A stretch of DNA of 64,000 nt from Isoetes taiwanensis (lineage: Eukaryota > Streptophyta > Lycopodiopsida > Isoetales > Isoetaceae). Under the pieces are notes generated by a model. It saw nothing but the letters and a program-made list of their open reading frames with translations, was not told where the DNA came from and ran no database searches. Shown here one piece after another: positions 24,913 to 38,700 of this stretch. The stretch is from contig JAJEKV010000114.1 in the NCBI GenBank assembly GCA_021234155.1, positions 883,654-947,653 of the forward strand, written 5' to 3'. The translations under genes and the position numbers were made by a program. The stretch's first letter is position 1. Every line of letters starts with the position of its first letter.

Positions 24913-27900
24913 CATGTTGTTATGCTCTACATATTCTAAAAGAGGTGCACCCTGGACTACCACGTCGTCCGGATTAAATCGATTCTACGACCCAGATCAT
25001 ATGTTGAGGCCTGTCACCACCTCTTGTTTCGCTTATAGTCATTTATGATTGGAGGCACCTATGATTTTGAAATATGAAATACGATTTCCCTTACGGTTTT
25101 GAGGGAATATCGAACCTCTATACGACCTTGCTTAAGATTTTAGAATATCAAATATGGGGGCTCGAACCTCTACCAAAATAACTCAATATCCTAATAAGAC
25201 TACTTTAATTAATATACCCAGTCAGCTAATGTGATTATTTTCTATCTTGAATTTATGTTTTTTTATAACAACCATTTTTAGGGATATATGGTCTATGGTT
25301 TCAAGAATTGTTATTTTTTACATTCATATCAAATCCTCTTTGAACCCCCTGTTATTTTGCTACATATTATAACATCCTTATTTTCCCGGAGATTCAAAAC
25401 TAATTGCACATTAGGTGGTGGTTTTGCGCACAATTTTGTTGTGTCATTTTTACCCAAATAATATATTAGACACCGAGGGAATTGTTATACTTCATTACAA
25501 GCATATGATGTTTTATAGAAGAAAGAAAGACCACAATGAAAATCAACCAAGAAAAAGATCATAGACCAAATTGCTAAAGTCATACCAAATAATTTCTGTC
25601 CACAACTTCCTATGCCCTACTTTAGGGCTTAAGGGCATTGACACTTGCTCATTCATTTTTGTGTTATTTTTTTTGCGGTTCATATTATTCTTAATTCCTT
25701 TTTGTTTTGTTTTTTTTTTTATGCTTTCGCTTTTTTGTTTTGCGTTTTATGCTTTTTTGTTTTGCAGATATCTTTGTTATTTAGAAGCAGTGGATCAAAT
25801 TTGTAGTCATGATTCGCAAGTCAATTGATTAACATCTTCATACCATATGACAATTATCTGAATACCTTGAGAATTACATGTACCACCTACATGGCATTAC
25901 ATGTACCACCTACATTGGGTGATCCAAACCCATTTATATTGGCATTACATGTACCAGCTACGGCAACGTAGTCTTCATCTTCAATTTATGTAAATGGTTT
26001 GGGTGGTAATGTTTTGCAATATATGATCCCAATTAAAATGATACTTTTCAAGCCTCTCATTGCCATGAAAGACATGTTTGGTCTGCAAACACGTATGTAT
26101 TTAGATATAGGCTGTCTTACGATCATTTACATGGTATAAAGAGCTTTGGCCTCCATTTATTCACAATAGAAACTAGTTTCAGACTCCACTTGCATTTGGT
26201 CATACAAAATTCTCATGCTATGACACTATATTTGTAAGTTTGAGTCACAAGGCATTATTATTGTCGGCTATATTTCTATAATTCATTGCCTTTGCTCCAT
26301 AAGGGGAAAAAATTATGACAAAGCTTGAAATCAGGTTGGAAGGTTCCTAGGGATTTTTTAAATTTTCAAACCTCAATAGCTGATATATATGGTTTGCTTT
26401 AGAAGCGGTAGAGGAGTAAAAAAAAGCAAGCATTGAGGGAGCCCCGACTCGATCATGCAATATCGGATGTAGACCACGATCAATCTGATATACACGTCAC
26501 AAGAGGAGGGTTTGCATTCTTTATATGGTGGTGCAAGAATTTTTGATTAAAGAATTTTACAATTGAACTTTTCGGCATGTTATCGCCGACCATATAGACA
26601 TAGTATAAATTTTTGTTATTAGATGTTTTGATGCACGTGTGTTGACATAGCTCCATTGTAAAAAAAGTATATTTTTTGTGGGCTTTCTAATTTTCGCTTA
26701 ATTTGTCATGATCATCTCTTAATACATTTGTACGACATGTACCTTTGTAATGTGAACATTTAGGTAGGAGGCTAAAGCTTTGTCACCATAGCAAAAAATG
26801 TGCTTAAATTGTTTTCTTGCACTTTAAGGCTATTTAGACTACAACGCCAGTAGATTTTAACAATAAAAAAAATTACAAAAGCAAATGATATCCATTCTTG
26901 CAAGCATCAACCCGTGGTATTGTTGGAAGTTGTATATGTGGACATTAAAGGCCAAGTAAAAATACATGGCGGGACATTAGCCCAACAACGCCTGGCATAC
27001 GTTTACTAGTAGAGAATTAAAACCAGCTACAAGGAGATTTAGCAACACAAGAAATCTCGGGTAACTGATGTAACTGGATGTAGAGGTGGCCAGAAACATT
27101 CTGCGGATTATGTATCGGGATTCTGGAGGTGGCCATACTGCCGTGGCCTTCCAAGCTGCAGCCCAACAAAGAAGGCCAGAATTAGCAACGCTTTCTCTGC
27201 TCCCCCCATTCTGCTTGTTCTATTCTACCTTTCCATAAGCTCTTGTGTAGCATAAGTACTCTTTCATACTATGCGTTGGCCTCCAATATACCCGAGTTCT
27301 AATTCTTATCATCCTTTCTAGGTGATGCCTTCTCCACTACTATCACATGTTGTCTCGATGCCTTCTCAATAGTCGAGAAGGTTTATAATGTTTAACAGGC
27401 TTTCCTAACCCTCCCTACCACAATCTCTTATATTCTAGGCTATCCACATGTTCAACACATCAACAGAAATCAAGCAAAATCAACGTGGCTTTCCCTCATC
27501 CATTTGATCTCTTATTTCGATTGGAGGGTCTCAGAAATTAGAAAAAGCCTTTGAAATTCATTCTCTATACTCTAGACTGCATCTACTGCCATCAACTTCA
27601 AGATGAAAGAAGTTATTGCACCAAGATATTCTAAAGTACTCATGTTTTCCTTCATCAAGAGAGAAAATGCAGTATGCACTGGATCATTACCTTCAATTTT
27701 CTATGAAAATGAACTGTTTATCCCATCTTCTACCCTTTCTATGTATTTTGACCTTCTGAATTGTTACAGTGGACATTGGTGGTTGTACCTCCTTTTGTTA
27801 GATATGGATATAGCACCATGGGATTAAGGAGGATGTGAGCACATCTTGATTATATTTGATTCCATGGACAATCTCATAATCATCATCTGGAATAACTCGT

Positions 27901-28832
27901 CCACTATCTCTTACTTCTTCCATACGAGAAAATAACCAATCACCAGTCATGGTGTCTGCCAAAGCACATTGTTCAATTATTGAACCACATCTGTGTGACC
28001 CATTCCTTCGTGCTTCTTCCTTTGCAACAGCTATTGGCAACACACTTTGTTTTTACAACATAGATTTCCAGGGGCATATTCCATCTAGTCCAATCAAACC
28101 CAGACTTCGATTCAGCTAGAACCATCTACTGTACGTGCATTTGATACAACATACTAAAATATCTGCCATCATTTTGCCCTAACATTCCCATTCTTTCTTG
28201 TTCCCTTGGCAAATCATCTCTAACAATGCTAGAGCATTCAAAGGATGAGGGTTCAAAATCTTTTGCAATACTACTAGATGGCGTGTCTTTTCCTAGCTCA
28301 TGCTTTTAGATTCAACCAAGCTAGTATTGGATTGCAACCTGCAAATTTGGCCAACTCTTCCTTTGAAATCAACAATATTTTGAGAAGAAGGGAAGGAGAC
28401 CTAGAATGCAGATGTTTCTGAAAGTTCTTGTTCCAGAAGGTAAGGGTATGAGGCATGCATATATTATTTTAAAGAGTTTTTGATCATTCTGTATTTCATA
28501 TATAAGTGCTACTAGACTCCTTGCTTTTCATGTGTATGTTTGGAGTGGTGGATAGATACAGTCACCAAAATGGTATGATGAGAATGGTCAGCCTATTTGA
28601 GATTAGCCTTACTATGCTGCATTATTTTGAAAGTGTACTTAATTTTTTCCCATAGGCATAGACCTCATACTAGATACAGAAGATGTCAACTTGGATGCTG
28701 CCAGCACGACTCTAACCACATCATCTGGAATTGTTTAATTTGCGATGTTGATTATAATTTCTCTAATTCCTATTTTCCTCATTTTCAATGTCTTAAGTCT
28801 AGCACCAATTTCTAGTAAGCTCTCCCAGCTTA
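24913..28832. other. Non-coding, nothing recognised
   Basis: AT-rich DNA with T-rich runs at about 25,660-25,770. Two copies of GGCATTACATGTACCA lie at about 25,890 and 25,940, and a related TTACATGTACCACCTAC occurs just before, forming a weak local repeat. Short open stretches at 27603-27827 (plus) and 27798-28043 (minus) have no recognisable domain. Confidence 0.4.
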
Positions 28833-28833
28833 T

Positions 28834-29020
28834 TTCTACGGCCTTTTACAAAGTCCAAAGATGCCAACTATGGAGCTTAACATAGTGTCCATTTTGAGCT
28901 ATATTTCAGTCTAATATGCTTCATAATCTGAAATGTTTAGGAATTGATGTTGCTTTGAATTCTCTTGCTTCATTGCATCTTTTATATCTTTATCATAATT
29001 CTAAATTAACTTTCAACTTT
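28834..29020 (+). repeat. Local duplication, copy 1
   Basis: A ~187-bp segment (TCTACGGCCTTTTACAAAG to TTAACTTTCAACTTT) is repeated at 29139-29326 with about 10% differences. The period is about 305 bp and the sequence between is unique. No coding capacity is evident. Confidence 0.8.
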
Positions 29021-29138
29021 CTAAATTCAGATACCCTGCAATTCACTATTGAACCCTTGAATTGCATGGCCCATTGACAAAGATATAGGTAATATTTGCA
29101 GGATATAACTTTGCAACGATTACCATTTAATTTTTTGC

Positions 29139-29326
29139 TTTCTACGGGCTTTTATAAAGATCAAAGATCCCAAGTATGGAGCTTAACATACTATCCATTT
29201 TGAGCTATATTTCAGTCTAATATGCTTCATAATCTGAAATGTTTAGAAATTGATATTGCTTTGAATTCTCTTGCTTCATTGCATCTTCGATATCTTTACC
29301 ATGATTCTAAATTAACTTTCAACTTT
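29139..29326 (+). repeat. Local duplication, copy 2
   Basis: Second copy of the 28834-29020 segment in direct orientation, including the shared run GAGCTATATTTCAGTCTAAT. Confidence 0.8.
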
Positions 29327-32312
29327 GCCCGTTCCTCCTTTTTAATGCAATCTTCAGGTTTTTTGCAAATCACATTCCTGCTAATATAGTTTCCAATAGA
29401 ACTGCAGACATATGTCAATAACTTACGCGCACATTTCAATCCTGCCATTTGTATTCGAATATCATTTTGGACTATAATAAGACTATTACAGGTACCTTAT
29501 CAATTGCTAATTGAGAGTGTGAAGCAGCTACCTTAATAGAATCTACTCTATTGAAACCCTTACACCATTTTTCCTACATTGATATGGCCCTTGCAGTAAG
29601 GACTACATTCCATGGGATAAGAAACAGTTTGTTCTCTGTACAATATATGTGTAGTAAGTACAAATTAAAATGTGGGTCTCACTTGTTATGCTATTGGGGC
29701 ACAAAGTGGGTGGTAGTAGAAAGCTCTTTAGAGAAGATAAACAGCTGAATATTCTTGAAAGTGGTCTCAGCAAGTTGCAACTAGGATAGCAGGGTGTAAT
29801 TCACTTGGAAATACCTTTCTGAACTTATGAATTGCATGCATATTTTGTCACAAAGCTGCATCATATATTAGATTCATCTGTTGAACCACAGTTGAGATGG
29901 CCCTGCTGATGATAGCAATGGCAAATATGTGCACTCTTCAATGTTTGAAGCAATGGGCGTTATTCATAACATCTAATATTAGAGATTCTAGGACTGATTT
30001 TAATTGCAATTACTATTACTAAATATTGATTTTGCAACGATTCATTCCAGTGTATCTACTATCCTTTTTTCTTTCTAGTCATTGCTATTTTGGGGCTGGT
30101 CACCTCAATAAATATAGTGGCTTTCAGTTAAGGTTGTCTTATATAACTACAGGAGATAAGAATAATAGTCTGAAGATCTTTTAAAATGGTTTACATTACG
30201 AACTAGAACTCATATTCATGATTGAGTGCTTTGACTATAAAATCCTGTTGTCTTTGCAGAATTGGGCTTGCAAAAACGTTTGGCATTGGAAAACGTCTCC
30301 AACCAATTGAAATTGTCTATGACATGATTGGTAGTGTAGCTGCTGATATAATGATCTGGCAGTTGATAACATACGATATAGATAAGTGGAAGGATCACAA
30401 TCTTCCTATCAAAACAACTTGAAATTACACAGCTGATCCATCATCAACTTAGCCAGCCATTCATAAAGAAGTATACGGTTCAATTATGATGATAGTAGAT
30501 ATATCACCATATAGTTGAGGGAGAATTGGCCAATGATTAATTGTCCCACAATAGGTTACTGGAGGAGGTAACGTGCCAAGGTAGGAATTAAATGATACAT
30601 GTCTACCTTATGAAAGGAATATCACTTTAGAAGTGTAAGTTTCTAACAATGGCGATCGAGATATAGACTGTTCATTCTATATTTTACGTCTATTGCCACT
30701 TGAATCAAGATATGATTCATGGGGAGCTAGCAAGTTAATGTTAAGGGACGCTGATCCATAAGGTATGGACCATAAAATTACACATAATTTGCATTTTGTA
30801 AGGAGGTTTAAGTTCCTAAGGCGTGGAAACATGTTGGCAGCCCCCTTATCGAAATGTAAGATTATGCATGAGTAAGATGACAACATAGTCGCCTACAAAT
30901 GGAGATGAATTTGCATTCATGTCCATTCCGGCGAGATGCTTAATAGTGTGGAACATAGTGTCCACACAAGGTCGAGAATTGAGGCCAAAATAAGCAAAGA
31001 CAAGAATAGACATTCTATAAGACCATTAGAATGGAAAACGACAATTGCTATAATTTGGCACAATCGTCCCAAAGCGGCAAGTAAGGTATCTTTGGAGATT
31101 TGGTAAAGCTATACTATCATTGGAAGTTGATGATGCATTCGAAAGGCAAACAATGTATCTAGGCGACATGTATGAGATAAGGGGTTCGTGGAAAGTTGTG
31201 AATAACATTTCAAATATAGAAAATTTAAAGGGACACTTTGAATAACTCAAAGTGTGGAATATGAATAAGGTAGGTGCCTGATGGACAACTCTCCAAGAAC
31301 AATATGGTCTGGACTTGGTACTGTGGCTTGTCTCTCTAAGAGTAGCTCCCTATTGGTATATGCCTATTAGGAACATTTAATCCGTAAGCAGAAGAACGGG
31401 TGTATAATAGAACTTTTTAGTGCACAATCCGTACGATATATAGGGAAATAATGGAGAGAAGAGTTCCTATACTAGGCATTGAACACCGTCACTAGGAACT
31501 TAGGATGGCAGATCTCATTATGTGAGATTAGAGCTTGAAGATGAAGTCGAACTAGGATTTTTCTATGGGTATTAATCGAGAGGCTCACGAAAAGTGTGGT
31601 ATTAAAACCACAATATGTATATGGTACAATATAACGAGTTAAGAAAATGGATTTGAGGCAACAAGAAGTTGAACTGCTGGTGGATAATATGATCCACTAG
31701 ATTATTATATGGGAGCGGAATAAAAGGACACACAAGGTTATACATGGAGAACACATGCATAGACATGTCGGTAGTGAGGATTGTGCAATATGGCCGGCCA
31801 GTATGAGCATGGTATGTGGCTATGTCAAACAATCACATATGACTCTAGGCGTAGGATTGGCTCACGCACGTTACTATATTACATAATAACAAGGTATCAG
31901 TCGTGGATGTTGGAAGGATTTAGTAGTATCAAATACTACACTAGTGATTATATCAAGGATGTCGATTGTGGCATTCAGGGAGATAGTAGAATATTCATGC
32001 AAGGCGAGTGGAATGTTACCTAACAAGGTTTAAAGAATAAACGTAATGATATGCTTATATATGAAGCTATTGGGTTAGATATGATCTACCAGAGATAAGC
32101 ATTCAAGTTATCCCAATTGTTTGGAGTTGACTATCTTTGGTATGTACAATATGCTAAGGGACATGAAAAGAGTTTAAGTCAGGCAAATAGATAGAGTAAA
32201 TCTAGCATATACGGTGATGTTACATTCAAAAACATCCTGAGAATGGTTAGAACAGAATTGAAATAATAGATAATGGGAGTTTAACTATTCAAGAGTTGTA
32301 GGTACCGATGAT

Positions 32313-32314
<2 letters not shown>
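29327..32314. other. Non-coding, nothing recognised
   Basis: No supported gene. The short open stretch at 30222-30422 follows a TTTGCAG acceptor-like site near 30259 (reads NWACKNVWHWKTS or, in the other frame, IGLAKTFGIGKRL). This might be an isolated exon relic. No element ends were found. Confidence 0.35.
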
Positions 32315-32343
<29 letters not shown>

Positions 32344-33060
32344 GAAAGTAAGAGATGGTTTTATCATTAATTATAAATCCTCAAGTACATAGCAAAGAAC
32401 ATGCTTTTTGATATAGAAGCATGCCAAAAGATAGAAATTTATAACCAGTACAGAGCCTCATAGCACAGTAGAACTATGACCCCTTGAATTATCAAAAGGA
32501 CTATAAAGTGTATAGGATAACTAAATATAGAGTCATGAATGTAAAAGTATCCCAAAATGTCCAACTGCTCCAGCAGATCATGAAGTGAATAACCAACAGC
32601 TATCACTGCTCTTGAATCCTGTCAACAGGTTAGTAGTCCAAAATAGTGAAGCTAGATCAAAAATTAGACAAGTGCACAAGTATGTTCAGGGAATAGCAAG
32701 AAGGATGGAGTGTCTAGGAATCAGCAAAGAATATGGAGTTAAAATAGGCATTGAAGGCATCAGTGGTTCCAAAGGTGTATTGCTCAGTTTGTTGCTGTAG
32801 AACAGACGAAATTTATCCTTGTCCTCCAAAAGAATAAAAAAGGATCCATACATATCAGCAAGGAGCTTATGATTGTAATACATGGTCCTGTACCTTGTTA
32901 GCTGCCTCTCAGTGAGAATGAGATTATTATTCACCAGGAATGTCCACAAACAATGGATTTGTACTACTCCCTGCAGAAGATAGCAGCCCATAAATCTTCA
33001 CTGTCTTTCTGATACCTTCTGTTCCCTGCTCTCATTAGAAAAGATTCCATTGAAGTTGTC
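32315..33060 (-). mobile_element. Poly(A)-tailed retro-insertion, minus strand
   Basis: A T-run of about 29 bases at 32315-32343 is the poly(A) tail of a minus-strand retro-copy. It is preceded, on the minus strand, by an AT-rich 3' end with AATTAATGATAAAAC. Further upstream is an open frame (32686-32991 minus) reading LTERQLTRYRTMYYNHKLLA and LLEDKDKFRLFYSNKL. This could be a LINE 3' end or a processed gene copy. The 5' end and a target duplication were not found, so the right boundary is approximate. Confidence 0.5.
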
Positions 33061-34466
33061 AAATTGTTCTGCAGAACCAATGAATCAAATCGGCGCTATA
33101 AGCTGAGAGTACCTATTGGGTGTGGGAATAACAGGATGTATAAAATATCTCGTCCAATGATGGAAGAAGAGAAAGACGGGGACTTTGCCGATTATACCTT
33201 TAGGGATAACCGACAAGAGGGCAATACATAGCAATTCCAAGTCCCAATAAGAATCAAGACGAGGTGTATAGAGTAGAAGGGGTGAGATTATATAGACCAA
33301 CAATCCATATATCCTAAGAGTTAGCCTACTCACGGGGAGCAACGCTGGACCCCAAAGTAGAGGCTCGAGGATCCCTTGCCTTGAGGTATGCACCTTATAT
33401 GGATTATGACTTTAAGACCTTCAAGAGGATAAAGAATTGGTTAACCCTATGATGGCTTCTAACGAAGGTTTGAACATAGGGGTTTTTTATTATGAGATCG
33501 AGACAATGTAATGCCTTTTGTCTCATTATGAGGGGTCGGAAGACGACAACATTTGAAACTGATTAAAAGTTGAAGTTAACATAAGAACCTAAGAAAATAT
33601 TAAGTTAATTGTGATAAAGCATGGTTAATGTTGGAAACATAAAGAATATTTAGCTGAAGGAGCCTTTAGAAAGCTCTTCGGATGGGGTAGTCACCTTTAA
33701 AGAAAGTTTTGTTGTAATCGCATTGGGGATCACCGTTTATTGACATACTGAAGTACCCTAAATACTAAAGGAATGGTTGAAGAATCTAGGGATCCTATTG
33801 GAACGTAGGCAGCCTGTACAAGTCCAACATAGAGTTGGCCAGTGTCCATTTGGGAAGTCAATAATTCAGTCACATTATAAAGGTACATAGGCAATGGATT
33901 TTGTTTCAGAGAACTAGCAAGGTTGGCACTTTAAGTAAGTTAATGCAATATGTATCATGAATACGTACGATATCAAGTTTGGTTGGGTAATCTACGCAGT
34001 GACATGGGGAGAGAAAGACACAATCGAAGTCCAAAATTAGCAGTGAAGGGTTTGGAGTACGTCTGGGATGTGCAGACAACAGCCAATCCGATGCATGCCA
34101 AGATAGAATGTTGTAGTTGGCACTTAAAATAAATGTCAATGGGAAATAGAATAAAGCTCAAGAGGATGGGGTTGAATAGTGCAATAGTACAATTCCCGGC
34201 TGGGTGGTAAATAGCAGTTACCTGCTAAAAGCTTAAATGTGTCTTGCATAGACACCGAAGGCTAGATATCCAACATGATCCTTAGTTGGATCAGGCAGAG
34301 TTGAACCCTATGGGTTATACCGAGATGTAAGTTAGAACATATAGGGCTCAAACATCGATGCAAGCTGGGGTACAGGGAAAATAACTGCTTTGATTATATC
34401 AGACGTAGGTGTTTTAGAAAAACTTACAAAATGCAAGGCAGTCGCCTTAATAACTCTGGGTAACAA
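33061..34466. other. Non-coding, nothing recognised
   Basis: The minus-strand open stretch at 33085-33393 has no domain. I see no repeat ends or RNA genes here. Confidence 0.35.
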
Positions 34467-34890
34467 GTGCATCTTCATCAAGTAGCAGTAGCAGTAGCAA
34501 TACATAGAACTGCAGCATTAGTAAGTTGTCTTCAGAGATCAGCAATATCCATGGAAGTTCCAATACCAGAGGTGGACATAAATAAGTTCAAAGAGGACAT
34601 ACTCAGAGAGTTGTCTAGGAAAGTGCTCGAGATGCAACAAATGACATCAAGTATACAACGAAGAAAATCGTGCAATGTTGGACGTGTCACCAGTACGACC
34701 ATATTGCAAAATATTGCCCTATAGAGTTTGTGTACTAACTGCATTGTGGAATCTGCAATACCAAGGTTATCATACAACAGAAGATTGCCCATATAAGTTT
34801 GAAGTCATGAAAGCAGAACTAGTGATTGAACCAGGAAGACCAATAATAACTTACATTCTCGGAAAACAAGAAGACAACATATTTCAAAAG
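34467..34890 (+). pseudogene. Zinc-knuckle protein, left part (split by LINE and Ty3)
   Basis: Begins with an amphipathic helix-like segment (DINKFKEDILRELSRKVLEM at about 34575-34635). A perfect CX2CX4HX4C zinc knuckle follows at 34676-34717 (CWTCHQYDHIAKYC). A second, frame-broken knuckle (CGIC ... HTTEDC) lies at about 34743-34785. The frame then runs to ..GKQEDNIFQK at 34890. The same phrase resumes in frame as EKFANLNDE at 46442, after removal of the intervening LINE. The paired CCHC knuckles resemble retroelement Gag or RNA-binding proteins. The exact family is not identified, and stops and a frameshift show decay. Confidence 0.6.
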
Positions 34891-35151
34891 ATCTGTGCGT
34901 GTCTTGGTTGGTGTGGCTGATTTGGAAGCGGCGGCAGTTGTGGATCTTTCAGGGGATTCAGCAGCCTGCAGTCTTTCTAATTCCTCGACTCAGTTACAAG
35001 CTATTTCAAAGCTTTCTGGTGTTCCCAGGATTGGTAGAGTGGAAGTTTGCCATTTGGCAGGACTTCTTGGGTGTTGTAGATGGTGATGGTCGGTTTGTAC
35101 AGCAGTAGAGTTGCAGTTTTTCTGTGAGTTTGTTGTGGAGTTGTTTAGGGT
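34891..35151 (+). mobile_element. 5'-truncated LINE tail, left part
   Basis: The last ~110 bp match the LINE tail at 5552-5765 (AGTTTGCCATTTGGC, GACTTCTTGGGTGTT). The element is cut at GTTGTGGAGT by the Ty3 insertion and continues at 46314-46422. Its left end is placed after TTTCAAAAG (34890), because a diverged version, ATTCAAAAG, follows its poly(A) tail at 46433-46441. Confidence 0.75.
35147..35151 (+). repeat. Target-site duplication GGAGT (left)
   Basis: GGAGT precedes the left LTR and recurs at 46309-46313 right after the other LTR. The uninterrupted homologous site at 5.65 kb carries a single GGAGT, confirming a 5-bp duplication. Confidence 0.95.
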
Positions 35152-35741
35152 CTGGGTTCGGGAACTCCTGCAAGACAGCCCTCTGTGAGGACCCTTGGAT
35201 CTAACAGGAGAATCCGGGGGACTATGTCACGCGGGATTTGCAAGAAAAGAACAAGAAGAAGAAAACAGAACATAAGAGAACAATGAGAGGAAAATGATAA
35301 GCTTCCTTGATATCAATGATGAACATACATGAGCTCTAATGAATCGAGAGAAAGACCAAGAGAGACAAGACTCAAAACTCATCTAAACTCTTGTGCTAGC
35401 TCTACTCATATATATAGCACAATGGCCTTGGGCCCAATATAGATACTCGACCGGGATCTCGGTGCCGCTCACGGAAGGAGGCCTGATTTGAGGAATGTTG
35501 GCGGTGCCTCTTGAAGTGCCTAGAATCACCGGGCTGACACCGGGCGCAGGCGGTGGCACCATCACTTGTCCGGCGGCCCTCTTGTTGTTGACCGGGACGC
35601 AGGGCTTTGATGCGTGGGTGCTGGCCGCTTGGTCTTCTGGCTGGGTTTTGGGCGGCCCGGCCGCGTGCCTCAGGATCCTTGAGCTTGACCTGGTCCGTCA
35701 GATGCATGAATAGTCCCGTACCCGGGGGCACAGGACTAACA
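35152..35741 (-). repeat. 3' LTR of the Ty3 element
   Basis: 590 bp, from TGTTTAGGGTCTGGG to GGACTAACA on the plus strand. It is shorter than the other LTR (662 bp). Many differences are CAG/CTG against CGG/CCG pairs, for example GTACCCGGGGGCAC here against GTACCAGGAGGCAC there. Confidence 0.92.
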
Positions 35742-38700
35742 CTCCCCCCACCAAATGACACTTTCGATGCAAGAAAAGGAGGAAGTGCTTCCCGGGAGGG
35801 CGGAAACCGCCCGGTCGGAAAGTGATCCTCACGGGAATGAGGTCGAGCGCCATTATGATAATGAGCAATGAGGTCCCGGGCGTGTTTGTAGAGCGTCGGG
35901 GTGTTGAGCCCTAGGCGTGATGATGGGCCTCAATGAGGAAGTGAGAGCGCACCATGTCTTCCGTGGCAAAGCATGGGCGGCGAAGGAACAAACCGGCACT
36001 CCATGAGAAGGCGGGTTTGAGAGGCGGCACCCTTGGCCGGCATTCGGATTGGTAAAGATGAAAGATTGGGCCATTTAATTTAAAAGAGCTGACCGGGATG
36101 CATTTGAGAGCGGCCACGAAACACCTTTGACGGTTGGTAATTGATGGATCGGGTGAGGTGGCGGCATTCTCGCAAGAAGGTGTCTAGACCATGAAGAGCA
36201 TCGGCAGGCTTTTGCCAACCACGCCATTACCGATATAAATCCAATTTTTCGTGTGTCCAAAGTGACATTATCCTCCCAATTGAAGGCCTCGACAAATCGG
36301 GATCCCACCGGAGATCCGTGGAGATCTGGCCGAGTCGACCAAATATGGCTATCCATGACCTTCGTCCAAAAGGGAAGACGCCAAGAAAAAGGAACCGTGG
36401 GAGGGGCTCTAAGGAAGCATATGGAGAGGGAAGCATGCCCGGTGTCGCGTGGGTTGCGAGCCATGTCCCGAAAGGCTTGAACAAGATTTTGATCAAGTGC
36501 GACACCAATGGTCCCATTAAAGTAGAGAGTAATTGATAGAACAGGAGGATTGACCCATCCCGTGGGGATGGTCTTGCTTTCGAAGACCACGGAGTTGATT
36601 GTAGCCTCCCAAGTCTTTGCATATAAATCCAGGCAAACTCAAGATCATCGAGGTGCGCCCATTTTTGTTTACCTGTTCCAACGTTTCGACCTCCCACGAG
36701 GTAAGTCTTTGAGCCGGGCATGTACTCTGTTCAAAAAGTCCGAGGCTGGGCGGGATCCTTGAAATATTTGTTGGTTGGTGATAACAACCAAGCGGCATTG
36801 AGTTGCCGCGAAAAACACGGTGGGCCTCATCCCTAATTTATCATGGAGATCCGCCGTAGAAGTCATGAAAAATATATGCCATGAACAACTTCGGAAGATG
36901 ACTAATTCGGGATCTTCAATCGTGAGCTGAGCAAAGACTAAGAGTGCACAAAATAAACCCTTATCTTCTATAGAAAGATCCGGCCCGATCGAAGGAAGTC
37001 CACACTTTTTGAGTGGTTGTTGATGAACATTGCCATTGGCCGTATACCACTTCAAAAGAAAGAGGTGCCGTCGGGCCACCACATAGTCAAGATAGCCGGA
37101 AGGAGTAGAAAGTCCACGGGATGTTTGTAGCAATGTCAAAATATCCCTCCTTTTATTTTGGGCTTCCTCGGCCAGATTGAACCGCTTTGCCGGAGCTGAT
37201 GTTCAAGGTCACGGATCCGATGCTCCTTTTCTAACAAAAGGCGGGGTGATCACGGACCCGTTTACCGGAAGCGTGGCATGTGAAGAGGATTGCCGGGGAG
37301 TATGGAGGCTGGCGTGGCAATCTCCGCGTCATCGATGACCTTTTTTTCTGAGCCTCCAAATGAGTGAAATCGGAGGACGTTAACCGATGGTGAGCGTGGA
37401 AAGCTGAGCTTCAAGGGAGGTGAGTCGAGCTTCACGCTAAGTGAGGTTTTGAACTTGAGTGCTGTAATTGTCACAAAGCTCGAAAGTACAAGGTGTCGAG
37501 CTTAGCAATGTGTTTCTCCTTGTCACCCGGAGGGTATCTTTGGACTTGTTCTGCTCCAATAAGTCCCTGAATTTGGGTTTGGAGCCGAGCACGGCTGATC
37601 TGTAAGTAGGCTGGTCTGATCCTGAGCACTTGTGAGATCTATACGGGCCTGTAATAGAGCCGCGTGCTTTTCTTGAAGTTGGGCCTCCAAAGTTTGAACA
37701 TGGGCAAAGGCGGCTTGAATGTCTCTTTGAAAGATCCAGGAAGCCTCGGGGGCGCTTTGAACACCCCATGAGAGCCTCACAGGATGCATGTAAGCCGCAT
37801 GGCGCTTCTGAACATCTTGCCGGAATTGGTACGTGAGCCGCCGAGGATGGGAGGTGCGTGGCCCCCCGCTTGCCGCCCAGGTTCAGATTGTTGAGAGGCA
37901 TGACGGGAAGGGGAAGGCGGGGCCTCGTGAGGAAGAAGAGGAGAGACAAAGACTTGCGGGTCCGGATGTTGAATGACGACGAGAGGTCCGCGCGGAAGGT
38001 ACGCCTTTGTTGAGTTTGACGGGAAGGCAGAGAGCTACCGAGTGGAGGTATGGGAAGTGGAAGGGCTCTCAGAACGGAAGATAATGACGAATGAGGGCCC
38101 AAGATGGCCACCCACCTGAAATTTCGTGAGATGAGAGGGGGGTAGCCCACGCGGCCTACTTCTTTGAAGAAGGCTGTAGAATAAAGCCGAGGCCAATCGA
38201 CATGCGGTTGGAGTGAATGGCGATGATGACCATATTATAAAACGGCCGGGTGTTCTTAATGGAATGCCCAAGCAATTTTAACACGTAAACTTCACAAAAG
38301 TTTCATGGGTTTGGCAATATTTGTGAGGCGAGGCTGGTTGGCTTGATAAGCAAGAGCGCCAACCGAGGGCGCCCATGTCCCGTAAAGCAGCCCAAGAGAC
38401 GAAGGTTTTTTGCAAAGGATGCGGAATACCTCGAAATCAAATCTTTGAGTAAGTAAAATGGTGGTGCCATCGACCACCGTAGCAAATCCTTCCGGGCTGT
38501 TGGCGTGTGTGCGATGAATTGCCGCAATTCGTCGGTTTGGGGCCGGGAGCTCCATTTGTGAAAATTGTAAAGCTTGTGGCGTTCACTAACTTCCCGACTT
38601 CGGACCAACAAGGGCTTCTCGAAAGGTGGGCGCCGAGAAAGACATAGACCGAAAAGAGTCGCATCCCTTGGAGCGAAGCTTGAAATGTAGAAAGTTTGGG

